A stretch of 35,857 bases of DNA from contig DXLM01000029.1 in assembly GCA_019414725.1 (NCBI GenBank), positions 1 to 35,857 of the forward strand, written 5' to 3'. The notes beneath the pieces are model-generated. The model had not been told where the DNA came from. It saw nothing but the letters and a program-made list of their open reading frames with translations, and ran no database searches. Source of the stretch: Bacteroides sp. (GTDB lineage Bacteria; Bacteroidota; Bacteroidia; Bacteroidales; Bacteroidaceae). This document shows positions 8,245-16,982 of the stretch, in pieces. Every line of letters starts with the position of its first letter. Within the stretch, counting starts at the first letter, position 1. The position numbers were made by a program, and so were the translations under genes.

Positions 8245-8287
8245 TTCGTGGGTTATTCTGATTATTAACTTTCAACTTAAGAAATCT

Positions 8288-9217
8288 ATGAGAAAAAACA
8301 GAATAGGAATATTTCTTTCCCTGCTGTTGCTGATCGGTTTTACTTCTTGTACAGAACAGAAATCGAACAGTAAGCTGGTCATCAATGAGGTGTTGGTGGA
8401 CAATCAGACCAACTTTCAGGATGATTATGGCGTGCATAGCGGCTGGATTGAAATATTCAATAAGGCATATAGTACAGCCGATTTGGCCGGATGCCTGCTG
8501 AAAGTGAGCAGTCAGCCCGGAGATACTGTTACGTATTTTATTCCGAAAGGAGATGTGCTGACAAGCATTAAGCCACGCCAGCATACACTTTTCTGGGCGG
8601 ACGGAAATCCTAGACGGGGTACTTTCCATACTAATTTTGTACTGAGTAAAACTAATGCCAACTGGATCGGATTATATGATTCTGGTAAAAAGCTGCTTGA
8701 TCAGGTTGTTGTTCCGGCTGGTATATTGGCTGCAAATCAATCGTACGCTCGTGTAGGGGATGCATCTGCCGAATGGGAAGTGAAAGGTGCAAGTGCTGAT
8801 AAATATGTCACTCCAAGTACGAACAACCAGACGATAGAAAGCAATCCGAAGATGGATAAGTTCGAACAGCATGACCCGGTAGGTATCGGTATGGCTATAT
8901 CGGCTATGAGTGTTGTTTTCCTGGGACTAATATTGCTTTACATCTGCTTTAAGCTGAATGGTAAGGCGGCTATTAAGTTGCGTAAGCGCAATGCAATGAT
9001 CGCACACAACATTACCGATAAGGAAGAAGCTAAGGAAAAGAAATTGGGCGAAGCACCGGGAGAAGTGATTGCTGCTATCTCTATGGCGCTGCATGAAGCA
9101 CAGGGAGCCGATCATGATGTAGAAGAAACCATTCTGACTATCAGTCGTGTGAAACGTAGTTATTCTCCGTGGAGTTCGAAGATTTATACATTGCGTGAAA
9201 CTCCACATAAGAAATAA
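8288..9217 (+). CDS. Lamin-tail domain / OadG fusion, decarboxylase small subunit
   Basis: Protein of 309 residues, several times longer than a classical OadG/MmdD subunit. It begins with a signal peptide ending in a possible lipobox (FTSC, C21). Residues about 28-170 look like a lamin-tail (LTD) beta-sandwich: LVINEVLVDNQ, SGWIEIFNKA, ADLAGCLLKV and NWIGLYDSG. A single membrane segment follows at about 198-220 (GIGMAISAMSVVFLGLILLYI), then a charged cytoplasmic tail resembling OadG (GEVIAAISMALHEA, VKRSYSPWSSKIYTLRE). The OadG part should tether the decarboxylase complex; the LTD would face the periplasm with an unknown role. Its position between mmdA and mmdC supports complex membership. 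Confidence 0.85.
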   Translation: MRKNRIGIFLSLLLLIGFTSCTEQKSNSKLVINEVLVDNQTNFQDDYGVHSGWIEIFNKAYSTADLAGCLLKVSSQPGDTVTYFIPKGDVLTSIKPRQHTLFWADGNPRRGTFHTNFVLSKTNANWIGLYDSGKKLLDQVVVPAGILAANQSYARVGDASAEWEVKGASADKYVTPSTNNQTIESNPKMDKFEQHDPVGIGMAISAMSVVFLGLILLYICFKLNGKAAIKLRKRNAMIAHNITDKEEAKEKKLGEAPGEVIAAISMALHEAQGADHDVEETILTISRVKRSYSPWSSKIYTLRETPHKK

Positions 9218-9240
9218 TCATCTTAAAATGATAAGAAACC

Positions 9241-9669
9241 ATGAAAGAATACAGATATAAAATTAACGGAAACTTGTATAAAGTAACCGTGGGTGACATA
9301 GAAGACAATAATGTGCGTGTAGAAGTAAACGGCACGCCTTATACCGTAGAACTCGAAAAGCAGAACAAACCGAAAATTAAGCCGGTAGTACGTACTGCAT
9401 CTACTACTCCTGCTGCTCCTCCTGCTGCTGTGACTCGTCCGGCAAGTGTAGGAAGCAAATCTGGTATCAAGTCACCGCTGCCGGGAGTTATTCTCGAAAT
9501 CAAAGTAAAAGAAGGTGATACCGTGAAACGTGGACAGACCTTACTTGTATTGGAAGCCATGAAGATGGAGAACGATATCAAGGCAGACCGCGACGGTAAA
9601 GTTACTGCTATTAAAGTAAGTAAAGGAGAATCAATTCTTGAAGGTACAGACCTTATAATCATCGAATAA
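9241..9669 (+). CDS. mmdC: Biotin carboxyl carrier subunit of methylmalonyl-CoA decarboxylase
   Basis: Protein of 142 residues. The C-terminal biotinyl domain (about residues 73-142) has the biotin attachment motif EAMKMEN with the target lysine at K108, and the preceding SPLPGVILEI segment. A flexible Ala/Pro/Thr linker (residues about 53-68) joins it to a short N-terminal region that should dock on the complex. It shuttles the carboxyl group from the alpha subunit to the membrane beta subunit. It starts 23 bp after the LTD-OadG gene and ends one base before mmdB, so expression is closely coupled. Confidence 0.94.
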   Translation: MKEYRYKINGNLYKVTVGDIEDNNVRVEVNGTPYTVELEKQNKPKIKPVVRTASTTPAAPPAAVTRPASVGSKSGIKSPLPGVILEIKVKEGDTVKRGQTLLVLEAMKMENDIKADRDGKVTAIKVSKGESILEGTDLIIIE

Positions 9670-9670
9670 T

Positions 9671-10831
9671 ATGGGAGAATTTAGTAGTTTCTTACAGAAT
9701 AACCTGGCAGACTTCTGGACATATACCGGTTTTTATAATGCCACAGCAGGACATCTCATCATGATCCTGATAGGTATTGTGTTCATTTATCTTGCCGTTG
9801 CTAAGGAATTCGAACCGATGTTGCTGATTCCTATCGGATTCGGTATACTTATCGGTAACATTCCGTTTAATATGGAAGCCGGACTGAAAGTAGGTATTTA
9901 CGAGGAAGGCTCAGTACTTAACATTTTGTATCAGGGAGTGACTTCCGGATGGTATCCGCCGCTTATCTTTTTGGGCATTGGAGCCATGACGGACTTCTCG
10001 GCGTTGATCTCTAATCCGAAGTTGATGCTGATCGGTGCTGCGGCACAGTTTGGTATCTTTGGAGCATATATGATTGCGCTGGAAATAGGTTTCGATCCGA
10101 TGCAGGCTGCTGCTATCGGTATCATTGGTGGAGCTGACGGACCGACCGCTATCTTCTTGTCATCGAAACTTGCACCTAATCTGATGGGAGCAATTGCCGT
10201 GTCTGCTTATTCGTATATGGCACTTGTCCCTGTTATACAACCTCCTGTAATGCGATTGCTTACAACAAAGAAGGAACGTCTTATCCGTATGAAAGCACCT
10301 CGTGCCGTATCACATACAGAAAAGGTTATGTTCCCGATTATAGGTTTGTTGCTTACTTGCTTCCTGGTTCCTTCCGGTCTGCCATTGCTGGGTATGTTGT
10401 TCTTCGGTAATCTGTTGAAGGAAAGTGGTGTAACCCGCCGTCTTGCCGAAACAGCTCGTGGTCCGCTGATTGATACAATTACTATTTTGTTGGGACTGAC
10501 CGTAGGAGCATCTACTCAGGCATCTGAGTTCTTGACTTGGGATTCCATCAAGATCTTTATCTTGGGAGCGCTGTCATTCTTTATTGCTACAGCATCGGGA
10601 GTTATCTTTGTCAAGATCTTCAATTTGGTATTGAAGAAAGAAAATAAAATCAATCCGCTTATCGGTAATGCCGGAGTGTCGGCAGTACCCGACTCTGCAC
10701 GTATTTCTCAGGTAGTAGGATTGGAATATGATCCGACTAACTATCTGCTGATGCATGCAATGGGACCGAATGTTGCAGGAGTGATCGGTTCGGCTGTAGC
10801 TGCCGGTATCTTACTGGGCTTCTTGGTTTAA
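9671..10831 (+). CDS. mmdB: Sodium-pumping decarboxylase beta subunit
   Basis: Integral membrane protein of 386 residues in the OadB/MmdB/GcdB family. Many hydrophobic segments are visible. Conserved functional motifs are GGADGPTAIF (D156, the equivalent of the sodium-binding aspartate studied in OadB) and NAGVSAVPDSARISQ (N333 to S337, the second conserved polar motif). It decarboxylates carboxybiotin and couples this to export of sodium ions across the inner membrane. It starts two bases after the mmdC stop region and ends 29 bp before a strong terminator, closing the mce-mmd cluster. Nothing is missing. Confidence 0.94.
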   Translation: MGEFSSFLQNNLADFWTYTGFYNATAGHLIMILIGIVFIYLAVAKEFEPMLLIPIGFGILIGNIPFNMEAGLKVGIYEEGSVLNILYQGVTSGWYPPLIFLGIGAMTDFSALISNPKLMLIGAAAQFGIFGAYMIALEIGFDPMQAAAIGIIGGADGPTAIFLSSKLAPNLMGAIAVSAYSYMALVPVIQPPVMRLLTTKKERLIRMKAPRAVSHTEKVMFPIIGLLLTCFLVPSGLPLLGMLFFGNLLKESGVTRRLAETARGPLIDTITILLGLTVGASTQASEFLTWDSIKIFILGALSFFIATASGVIFVKIFNLVLKKENKINPLIGNAGVSAVPDSARISQVVGLEYDPTNYLLMHAMGPNVAGVIGSAVAAGILLGFLV

Positions 10832-10860
10832 ACGGAGTTTGTTGATAATCTTTTGAATTC

Positions 10861-10913
10861 GTTAACCCTCTGTCGGGCTGTATAGATCAGTCAGGCAGAG
10901 GGTTAACTGTTTT
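10861..10913 (+). terminator. Rho-independent terminator after mmdB
   Basis: GTTAACCCTCTG (10861-10872) pairs perfectly with CAGAGGGTTAAC (10896-10907) across a 23-base loop, followed by TGTTTT. It lies 29 bp after the mmdB stop and ends the decarboxylase operon. Confidence 0.8.
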
Positions 10914-10969
10914 CGTAGATGCTGATTTTTGGCATACTGAAATTTAGACTGACTTTAAGCTATCATGCT

Positions 10970-11000
10970 TTTGCTAGATTGAAAATAAGTTGTACTTTCG
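10970..11000 (+). promoter_or_regulatory. Promoter of the cation diffusion facilitator gene
   Basis: TTTG (10970-10973) is followed by a 19-bp spacer and TACTTTCG (10993-11000), one mismatch from TAnnTTTG. The ATG at 11034 lies 33 bp further on. Spacing and position fit a Bacteroidetes promoter. Confidence 0.55.
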
Positions 11001-11033
11001 TCCACTCATTTTTTGACTTCAATTTTGGGGATT

Positions 11034-12035
11034 ATGGAACTTACAGAGAATAAACTAAAGCAGAGAGTACAGCGTAATATACTGACTGTATCAGTATTGA
11101 TTCTGGTAGGAAAGTTTATAGCATATTACCTCACAAATTCAGTTGGTGTTCTGACCGATGCCATGGAGAGTATTGTCAACGTTGTTGCTGGGGCAATAAG
11201 CTTGTTTAGTCTGTGTCTTTCGAAAAAGCCTAAAGACCAGAATCATCCTTTCGGACATGGAAAGATTGAACTTATATCGGCTTCTATCGAAGGTATATTG
11301 ATTTCGATAGCAGGAGGAATGATTATTTATGAAGGTATTAAGCGTTTGCTGGTACCTACCGATATTCAGAAGATTGATGTAGGTATCTATATCATAGCTG
11401 TATCCGGGCTTCTTAATTACCTGATGGGATGGTATAGCATAGCTGTAGGAAAGAAATACGATTCGATTGCTCTCGTTGCTGGCGGAAAGCATTTACAGTC
11501 GGATACCTATTCTACTATTGGTCTAGTTGCCGGACTGGTATTGTTGTATTTCACCGGCATAGCTTGGATAGATAGTGCGATGGCCTTGATTTTCGGTTCG
11601 GTAATTATCATAACAGGAATTTCTATTCTGAGAAAAACTACCGATAATTTGCTTGATAAGGCAGACATTAATCTGCTTGCCGATCTTGCCGATACCTTGA
11701 ATCGAAACAGAAAACCCGAGTGGATTGACATTCATAATGTAAAGGTTTTGAAGTCGGGCAATTCTTTGTATATGGACTGCGACTTGACTATTCCATGGTA
11801 TTATAATATCGAACAAGGTCATAAAATAGGGACACGTTTGCAGGAAGCTATGAAAGCTAAATATGCAGACCATGCTGTATTGAATATTCATCTTGATCCA
11901 TGTAATATATTCGAAACACCTAAGTGTAATAAGTGTATGTGCACTGACTGCCCGTATCGCAAAGAGAAGTTTGTAGCCGTGGAAGAGATTAATGTTACGA
12001 CTTTTATTCGTAATGAAGTTGAATTCAGCGAATAG
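11034..12035 (+). CDS. Cation diffusion facilitator with cysteine-rich tail
   Basis: Protein of 333 residues from ATG 11034; a TTG start at 11013 is possible but lies 21 bp upstream in leader-like sequence. Six membrane segments are expected in about residues 14-205. Family features are TDAMESIVN in helix 2 (D42), the cytoplasmic HPFGHGKIE motif (71-79) and HLQSD in helix 5 (H153, D157), which supply the transport-site metal ligands. A cytoplasmic domain follows (about 206-290). The last 44 residues carry five cysteines (C290, C298, C301, C303, C306) in a CNKCMCTDC cluster that could bind metal. It likely exports zinc, iron or manganese; which one cannot be read. It is monocistronic. Confidence 0.88.
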   Translation: MELTENKLKQRVQRNILTVSVLILVGKFIAYYLTNSVGVLTDAMESIVNVVAGAISLFSLCLSKKPKDQNHPFGHGKIELISASIEGILISIAGGMIIYEGIKRLLVPTDIQKIDVGIYIIAVSGLLNYLMGWYSIAVGKKYDSIALVAGGKHLQSDTYSTIGLVAGLVLLYFTGIAWIDSAMALIFGSVIIITGISILRKTTDNLLDKADINLLADLADTLNRNRKPEWIDIHNVKVLKSGNSLYMDCDLTIPWYYNIEQGHKIGTRLQEAMKAKYADHAVLNIHLDPCNIFETPKCNKCMCTDCPYRKEKFVAVEEINVTTFIRNEVEFSE

Positions 12036-12082
12036 TTGTAGATGATAGAAAAAGAGTTTTAAAATCTTAATCCAATAAAGAT

Positions 12083-12261
12083 GAGGCTGCCTCAAACTAG
12101 AACAGCGAAAGTAAAAATCTTATAGATTAAAACTGATAAATAAAAATCTCCTGCTTTAGCCTTTGTTTATTATAATGATAGGACTAAAAGCAGGAGTTTT
12201 TTTATGTTGTAATTTTATATAGATGATAAGTAAGCCTATCTCTTTATTTTGAGACAGCTCC
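12083..12261. repeat. MITE-like element with terminal inverted repeats
   Basis: GAGGCTGCCTCAAA at 12083-12096 and TTTGAGACAGCTCC at 12248-12261 are inverted copies matching at 11 of 14 positions, enclosing about 180 bp with no gene. Such GAGxCTGxCTCAAA ends resemble ends I associate with transposable elements in Bacteroidetes genomes, so this may be a non-autonomous remnant. No target duplication could be confirmed. Confidence 0.5.
12148..12203. terminator. Bidirectional terminator between the CDF and SusD genes
   Basis: CTCCTGCTTTAGCC (12148-12161) pairs with GGACTAAAAGCAGGAG (12181-12196), a stem of about 14 bp with a small mismatch, followed by seven Ts on the plus strand. An A-rich flank on the other side gives a T tract on the minus strand, so it can end both convergent genes. 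It sits inside the MITE-like element. Confidence 0.75.
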
Positions 12262-12292
12262 CCTTCTTCTTATAGCTGATAATTTTTTGCGA

Positions 12293-13627
12293 TTAGTTGC
12301 TCAGGTTAGGATTAGCTGCTATTGCTTCTTTCGGAATCTGAAGCGTATAACGTGAATCATCCTGCTCCAATACATACTGTTGACCGTTTAATGTTTTTTC
12401 GATGCGCGGGCGAGTTGTACGGCGCAAATCGAACCAGCGGTGACCTTCGAAAGCAAGTTCTCTGGCACGTTCATTCAGTATTTCTTTTATCAGCTCTTCC
12501 TTACCTAGGCCTTCTACCGATGCTTTCTTTTTAGCATACGCTTCGGCCGTATAACGCTTCTCCATCAGTTGTAGCAGACGTTTGCGAGCTTCAGATAAGT
12601 TGTCCGACTGTGCTGCTGCCTCAGCACTGTTCAGGTATAACTCTCCTGTACGTATTGTACAACGGAATTCTGAACTTCCTCCTTTTTTCGATTTGCGGTT
12701 TCCGTCCTTGTCTGCCTGGGCAAAGTAAGCATCCTTGCGAAGGTCGCCTTCCTGATACATTACCAGAAACGAAGGAAGGACAGATACGGCATTCTGATAA
12801 TTGTTGTTAATGGTATATTCCAAAGCATTAATAGCTTCTACCGACTGATATTGGTTAGGCAGCTTAAATCCGTCTGCCTTAAAATCTTCCAATACATTTT
12901 TAGTCTTAAGAGCCTCTTCCGCCTGTGCGTAAGCATTCTGCCAGTCGCCCATATAGAGGTAAACGCGTGAGCGGATAGCCGGAACGCATACTTTGGTAAA
13001 ACGGTAGGAGAGAGCAATGTCATCCCATTTTTCCACATTCAGCAGCGCTTCGGCACTTTTCAAGTCGTCCAAAATCGAAGTATATACCTCGCTAACTGTA
13101 TTGCGGAACAGCTGTTTTTCCAGATCTGTATCCAGTTTCAAAGGGATGGATTTTGTAGCCGGAGCTCCCGGTTTGGTATAAGGCTGTCCATGCAGATTTA
13201 CCAATATGAAATGCATATATGCACGCATCAGATAAGCTTCTCCGGTAAGCTGTGCTATTTCGTTCTGACTTCCTTCGTTTATTTCATCGTGATGCTCGAT
13301 AATGAAGTTAGCAAAAAACAAAACTTCATAATAATTGGCCCAGTCGAATGATACGGTCGTGGTAGAAGTTGTCGTACCCTCCCAACGTTCGATAGCTCCA
13401 TATTTATCCTGGTCGTTTTTGTTGCTGACAAACATTTCGTCAGCACCCATACCCGCAAGTCCCCGGTCCGCGGGAACCGTTGTACAGGCGTTCAGCCATA
13501 AGGCACGATATTCAGCCAGCGTATGCGGAATAACACTTCCGGTAGGCTGGATATCCAGATATTTATCGCAGCCGGTCAGCAAGAAAGTCAGACAGGCAAA
13601 AAATAAACAGATATATTGTTTCTTCAT
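12293..13627 (-). CDS. SusD/RagB family outer-membrane lipoprotein (metalloprotease locus)
   Basis: Protein of 444 residues, at the short end for SusD. The signal peptide ends in the lipobox LTGC (C20), followed by DKYLDIQPTGSVIP, a typical SusD start. Helical TPR-like segments follow (QLTGEAYLMRAYMHFILVNLHGQPY near residues 127-151 is the classic SusD helix). The C-terminal RagB/SusD signature is ILNERARELAFEGHRWFDLRR. It would form the substrate-capturing lid on the SusC transporter encoded 13 bp upstream. With no glycosidase and a metalloprotease in the operon, a peptide substrate is more likely than a glycan, as for RagB; this is inference. It is the last gene before the bidirectional terminator. 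Confidence 0.9.
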   Translation of the reverse strand: MKKQYICLFFACLTFLLTGCDKYLDIQPTGSVIPHTLAEYRALWLNACTTVPADRGLAGMGADEMFVSNKNDQDKYGAIERWEGTTTSTTTVSFDWANYYEVLFFANFIIEHHDEINEGSQNEIAQLTGEAYLMRAYMHFILVNLHGQPYTKPGAPATKSIPLKLDTDLEKQLFRNTVSEVYTSILDDLKSAEALLNVEKWDDIALSYRFTKVCVPAIRSRVYLYMGDWQNAYAQAEEALKTKNVLEDFKADGFKLPNQYQSVEAINALEYTINNNYQNAVSVLPSFLVMYQEGDLRKDAYFAQADKDGNRKSKKGGSSEFRCTIRTGELYLNSAEAAAQSDNLSEARKRLLQLMEKRYTAEAYAKKKASVEGLGKEELIKEILNERARELAFEGHRWFDLRRTTRPRIEKTLNGQQYVLEQDDSRYTLQIPKEAIAANPNLSN

Positions 13628-13640
13628 TGTCGGTTACAAG

Positions 13641-16600
13641 TTAAAAGTTAAGATTCAGACTGAATGTAAATGACTTCGGAATAGGCTGTGCATACGGATT
13701 ACCCATTGTTTCCGGATCCAGATAATTGCGATAGCTCGATCCGAAGACAAACAGATTACGTCCTTCCAGTGCTACTGTTGCCTGACTGATACCCAGTTTC
13801 TGTATCAGGCTGAATGGTAATTCATACCCCAGACGAATGCTTTGTATACGCATGTAGTTCTGTTTTTTTACCCACAGGCTGGAATACGCATACGGATTCA
13901 CAGCTCCATCGAGGAAGAAATAGGCATCCATATCTGTATTAGAGTCTACCAGCGCCGGCATTGTACCATTCGGATTTTCCGGAGTCCAGCGGTTCAGAAT
14001 ATCACGGTTGGTGTTCTGTCCGCGGTCGAACGAGGTCAGTGAGTAGCTAGGCTGTACACGTACATATCCTCCCGCATTGAAAATACAGTTGATACCCAGT
14101 TCCCATGCCTTGTAGGTAAAAGTATTGTTGAATCCTCCGGTGTAAGGCGAATCGGTTGTTCCTATATACTCATACTTGTTTCGAAGTTCAGCATGACTCA
14201 GGTTGTATGTACCGAAACCGAATTCCTGCACCTTAAAAAATTCCTTCATCGATTCTACTTTTCCGGTTTCTTTGTTGTAGAATGTCATCTGTCCGTTTTC
14301 ATCTATACCCGCATAAGGGAATGCAAAGATAGCTCCAGCCGGATAACCTTCACGGCTAGGATAAATGGCATCTTCTCGTATGGCTTCTTTCAACACCTTA
14401 TTCAGGTTGTAGGCAAAGTTGAAAGTCGTAGTCCACATAAACGACTTGGTATGGATATTGCGTGTAGACAATCCTATTTCGATACCTTTATTTGTCATGC
14501 TGGCCCAGTTGATGTTTGTCGAAGAAAAGCCCGTTTCCAGCGGAAGCATCTGCATGCCTATCAAGTCCACTCCTTTGCGGTAATAATAGTCCACACTCAG
14601 GTTGATAGCCTGATTCAATACAGCAAAGTCCAGTCCGACATTAACCGAATGAGTCTTTTCCCAGCGCAGCTTGTCGTTTGGTGCAGAGGTTACCACAATC
14701 ATGTCTTCCGTATTTCCTGGTAAGATAGGGGTAGCATTCGATTGGTATTTCCCCAGCAGATACGGAGAAGTATTCTTGTCGATGTTTCCTTGCAGACCAT
14801 ACGATGCACGGATCACCAGATTATCCAGCCATTTCGCATTTTCAGTGAACGGTTCTTCCGATATACGCCACAGTGCACTGACTGAGTAAAGTGGCAGGTA
14901 ACGATATTTCTTGTCAACTCCAAACAAGTCGGAACCATCGAAGCGGATACTTCCTCCCAGTGTATATCGGTTCAGCAGTGAGTACGACATTGTAGAGAAA
15001 GCCGAAACATATGCATTTTCTACATTCGTTTTGGTATGCAGAGGAAACGCCTGCGAGTCGCTGGGGAATACTACCGGCTGGTTGGTCATTGTACGGCGGT
15101 CATATCCGTAACCGGCCGAATAAAGGGTAGTAGCCCATGTACGGCGAAGTTCGGAACCTACCATGATTTCAAATTCATGAATATCAGCATATGTATCGCG
15201 ATAAGTTCCCATTGTTTTCCACGTTACCTGAGAGTCTGAATTTTCGTAAGCCTTATGAAAGCCTCCTTTCTGAGGAAGGAAAGACGTACCGTTATAGCGA
15301 TGGTTTTTGTGTTCCAGTCGCATGGCAAAAGACTCCTGATCGGCAATCTGTTCGCGCGAGGTCTTGTCGAGCTGCAACCCTACCTGTGACGTAATCTTGA
15401 ATCGGTCGTCAAAGCGAAGCTCCACATCGAAGATGGAAGAAAGCGAATTGATGGTTGTTTCATTCGATGTATTCTGTCGTTCTTCAAACGTATTGAACAG
15501 CAGATCCGAATTTCCATTCTGTATATCGCTGTCGTACACATAGTTTCCATCCTTATCGTATGGAGTCAGGTACGGATTGGCAATGCGGGCATAGAACATC
15601 GGATTTGTAAATCCGTCGGTAGACAGGTATGAACCATTCTTACGTCGGTTTACAAAAACAGATGTGCCGAATTTCAACATCCGGTTCACTTTATAATTAG
15701 CTTTCATTACCAGATTCAGACGGTCGGAAGATACATTCGGAATATTTCCCTGTTCTTTCGAGTACCCTAACGAAGTATAGTACGTAGCCTTTTCGTTACC
15801 GCCCGACAGACTCAGGTTATATTCCTGACTGAACGCGTCCTGCAACAGTATATCATTCCAGTCTGTATTAATCAGGCGTAAAGCATTGATTTCATTCTGA
15901 GCCTCCTTTGAGAGTGCATCCCAGCCGTCTTTCTTGAAAGCATCAATGGCATTGTAGCGGTTCAGGATGCGGTATATTTCTCCCTTTTCGGCGTTCATGG
16001 CATAATCACTTTTCATCAGTTGCAGTTCCAGATCGACCTTCTCAGACGCATTCAGCAAGTTCAGACGGTCGATATTCTGTTGAGGCGACCACGTGAGGCG
16101 CGTACTGAAGTTGATTTTTGTCTTTCCGGCCTTACCGTTTTTGGTGGTAATCACAATCACACCATTGGCCGCACGTGCACCATAAATAGCTGTTGCGGCA
16201 GCATCTTTCAGTACTGTGATATCAGCAATATCGGCAGGATTCAGTCCGGCGATGGAAGACTGCTGTACATCGTCGATATTCTTCAGCGACTCCAGACTCG
16301 GGATATCAGTACCTTCCAGTGGAATACCGTCGAGCACCCACAACGGGTCCTGTGTACCGTTTAGCGATGAAGTACCGCGGATACGAATCTTTACCGGAGA
16401 TCCGGGAGCTCCAGAAGTCGAAACAGCCGAAAGACCTGCAATTTGTCCCGAAAGAGCCTGGTCGATACTTTTTACCGTACCGATACGTCCTTCCGAAATG
16501 TCAATCTTAGCAACGGCAGCTGTCAGCTTGCGACGCTCCACTGTCTGGTAACCGGTCACAACCACATCGTTCAGCATCGTCGACGAAGGCTGTAAGGCAA

Positions 16601-16910
16601 CGTTATAATGAGTCTGTCCCGATTTCAGTTCAATCTGCTGTGTAGTGTAACCAATATAGCTTAATTGTAATTTCTTTACTCCGGAAGGAACGGTAATAGA
16701 GAAGTTTCCGTCGATATCGGTGACAACTCCCAAAGACATCAGGCTGCTTCCGGCTTTCTTCAAGTCGTCGGCAGAAACATACACAGACACACCTATCAGT
16801 GGCTGTTTGTCATCATCAGCAATTACGTTACCGGTAATCACCTTGTCGGCCGCCCATGCCGCACAAACGTGCACAAGGAGCAGCAAAGTCAATAATAAGG
16901 ATTTCTTCAT
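13641..16910 (-). CDS. SusC/RagA family TonB-dependent transporter (metalloprotease locus)
   Basis: Protein of 1089 residues, a normal SusC length. Order of parts: signal peptide (1-20, ending CAAWA), carboxypeptidase-regulatory-like domain (about 24-110, DGNFSITVPSG and LSYIGYTT), TonB box (NDVVVTGYQ near 114-122), plug domain (about 130-260, with ALSGQIAGLSAVSTSG, IRIRGTSS, ATAIYGARAANGVIVITTK), then a long beta-barrel ending in the C-terminal aromatic FTFSLNLNF. It should import SusD-bound substrate through the outer membrane using TonB energy. The metalloprotease gene lies 72 bp upstream and susD 13 bp downstream, all on one strand. Confidence 0.94.
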   Translation of the reverse strand: MKKSLLLTLLLLVHVCAAWAADKVITGNVIADDDKQPLIGVSVYVSADDLKKAGSSLMSLGVVTDIDGNFSITVPSGVKKLQLSYIGYTTQQIELKSGQTHYNVALQPSSTMLNDVVVTGYQTVERRKLTAAVAKIDISEGRIGTVKSIDQALSGQIAGLSAVSTSGAPGSPVKIRIRGTSSLNGTQDPLWVLDGIPLEGTDIPSLESLKNIDDVQQSSIAGLNPADIADITVLKDAAATAIYGARAANGVIVITTKNGKAGKTKINFSTRLTWSPQQNIDRLNLLNASEKVDLELQLMKSDYAMNAEKGEIYRILNRYNAIDAFKKDGWDALSKEAQNEINALRLINTDWNDILLQDAFSQEYNLSLSGGNEKATYYTSLGYSKEQGNIPNVSSDRLNLVMKANYKVNRMLKFGTSVFVNRRKNGSYLSTDGFTNPMFYARIANPYLTPYDKDGNYVYDSDIQNGNSDLLFNTFEERQNTSNETTINSLSSIFDVELRFDDRFKITSQVGLQLDKTSREQIADQESFAMRLEHKNHRYNGTSFLPQKGGFHKAYENSDSQVTWKTMGTYRDTYADIHEFEIMVGSELRRTWATTLYSAGYGYDRRTMTNQPVVFPSDSQAFPLHTKTNVENAYVSAFSTMSYSLLNRYTLGGSIRFDGSDLFGVDKKYRYLPLYSVSALWRISEEPFTENAKWLDNLVIRASYGLQGNIDKNTSPYLLGKYQSNATPILPGNTEDMIVVTSAPNDKLRWEKTHSVNVGLDFAVLNQAINLSVDYYYRKGVDLIGMQMLPLETGFSSTNINWASMTNKGIEIGLSTRNIHTKSFMWTTTFNFAYNLNKVLKEAIREDAIYPSREGYPAGAIFAFPYAGIDENGQMTFYNKETGKVESMKEFFKVQEFGFGTYNLSHAELRNKYEYIGTTDSPYTGGFNNTFTYKAWELGINCIFNAGGYVRVQPSYSLTSFDRGQNTNRDILNRWTPENPNGTMPALVDSNTDMDAYFFLDGAVNPYAYSSLWVKKQNYMRIQSIRLGYELPFSLIQKLGISQATVALEGRNLFVFGSSYRNYLDPETMGNPYAQPIPKSFTFSLNLNF

Positions 16911-16982
16911 TGAAAAAAGATTGTTATTGATTTGGTAAAAAATAGTTTAGCATTTGTTTTTGTGCATCGGCACAGGGACGGT

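Noticed and set aside
9400..9440. Low-complexity Ala/Pro coding repeat
   Set aside because: It encodes the normal flexible linker of a biotin carrier protein and is not a repeat element.
11523..12095. Open frame of 190 codons on the minus strand
   Set aside because: Antisense to the cation diffusion facilitator and running into the MITE-like element; no motif.
14193..14723. Open frame of 176 codons on the plus strand
   Set aside because: Antisense shadow inside the first SusC gene, which is continuous and complete.
16911..16982. Possible terminator between the metalloprotease and SusC genes (TGTGC/GCACA stem)
   Set aside because: The 5-bp stem is weak and is followed by As rather than Ts in the direction of transcription.
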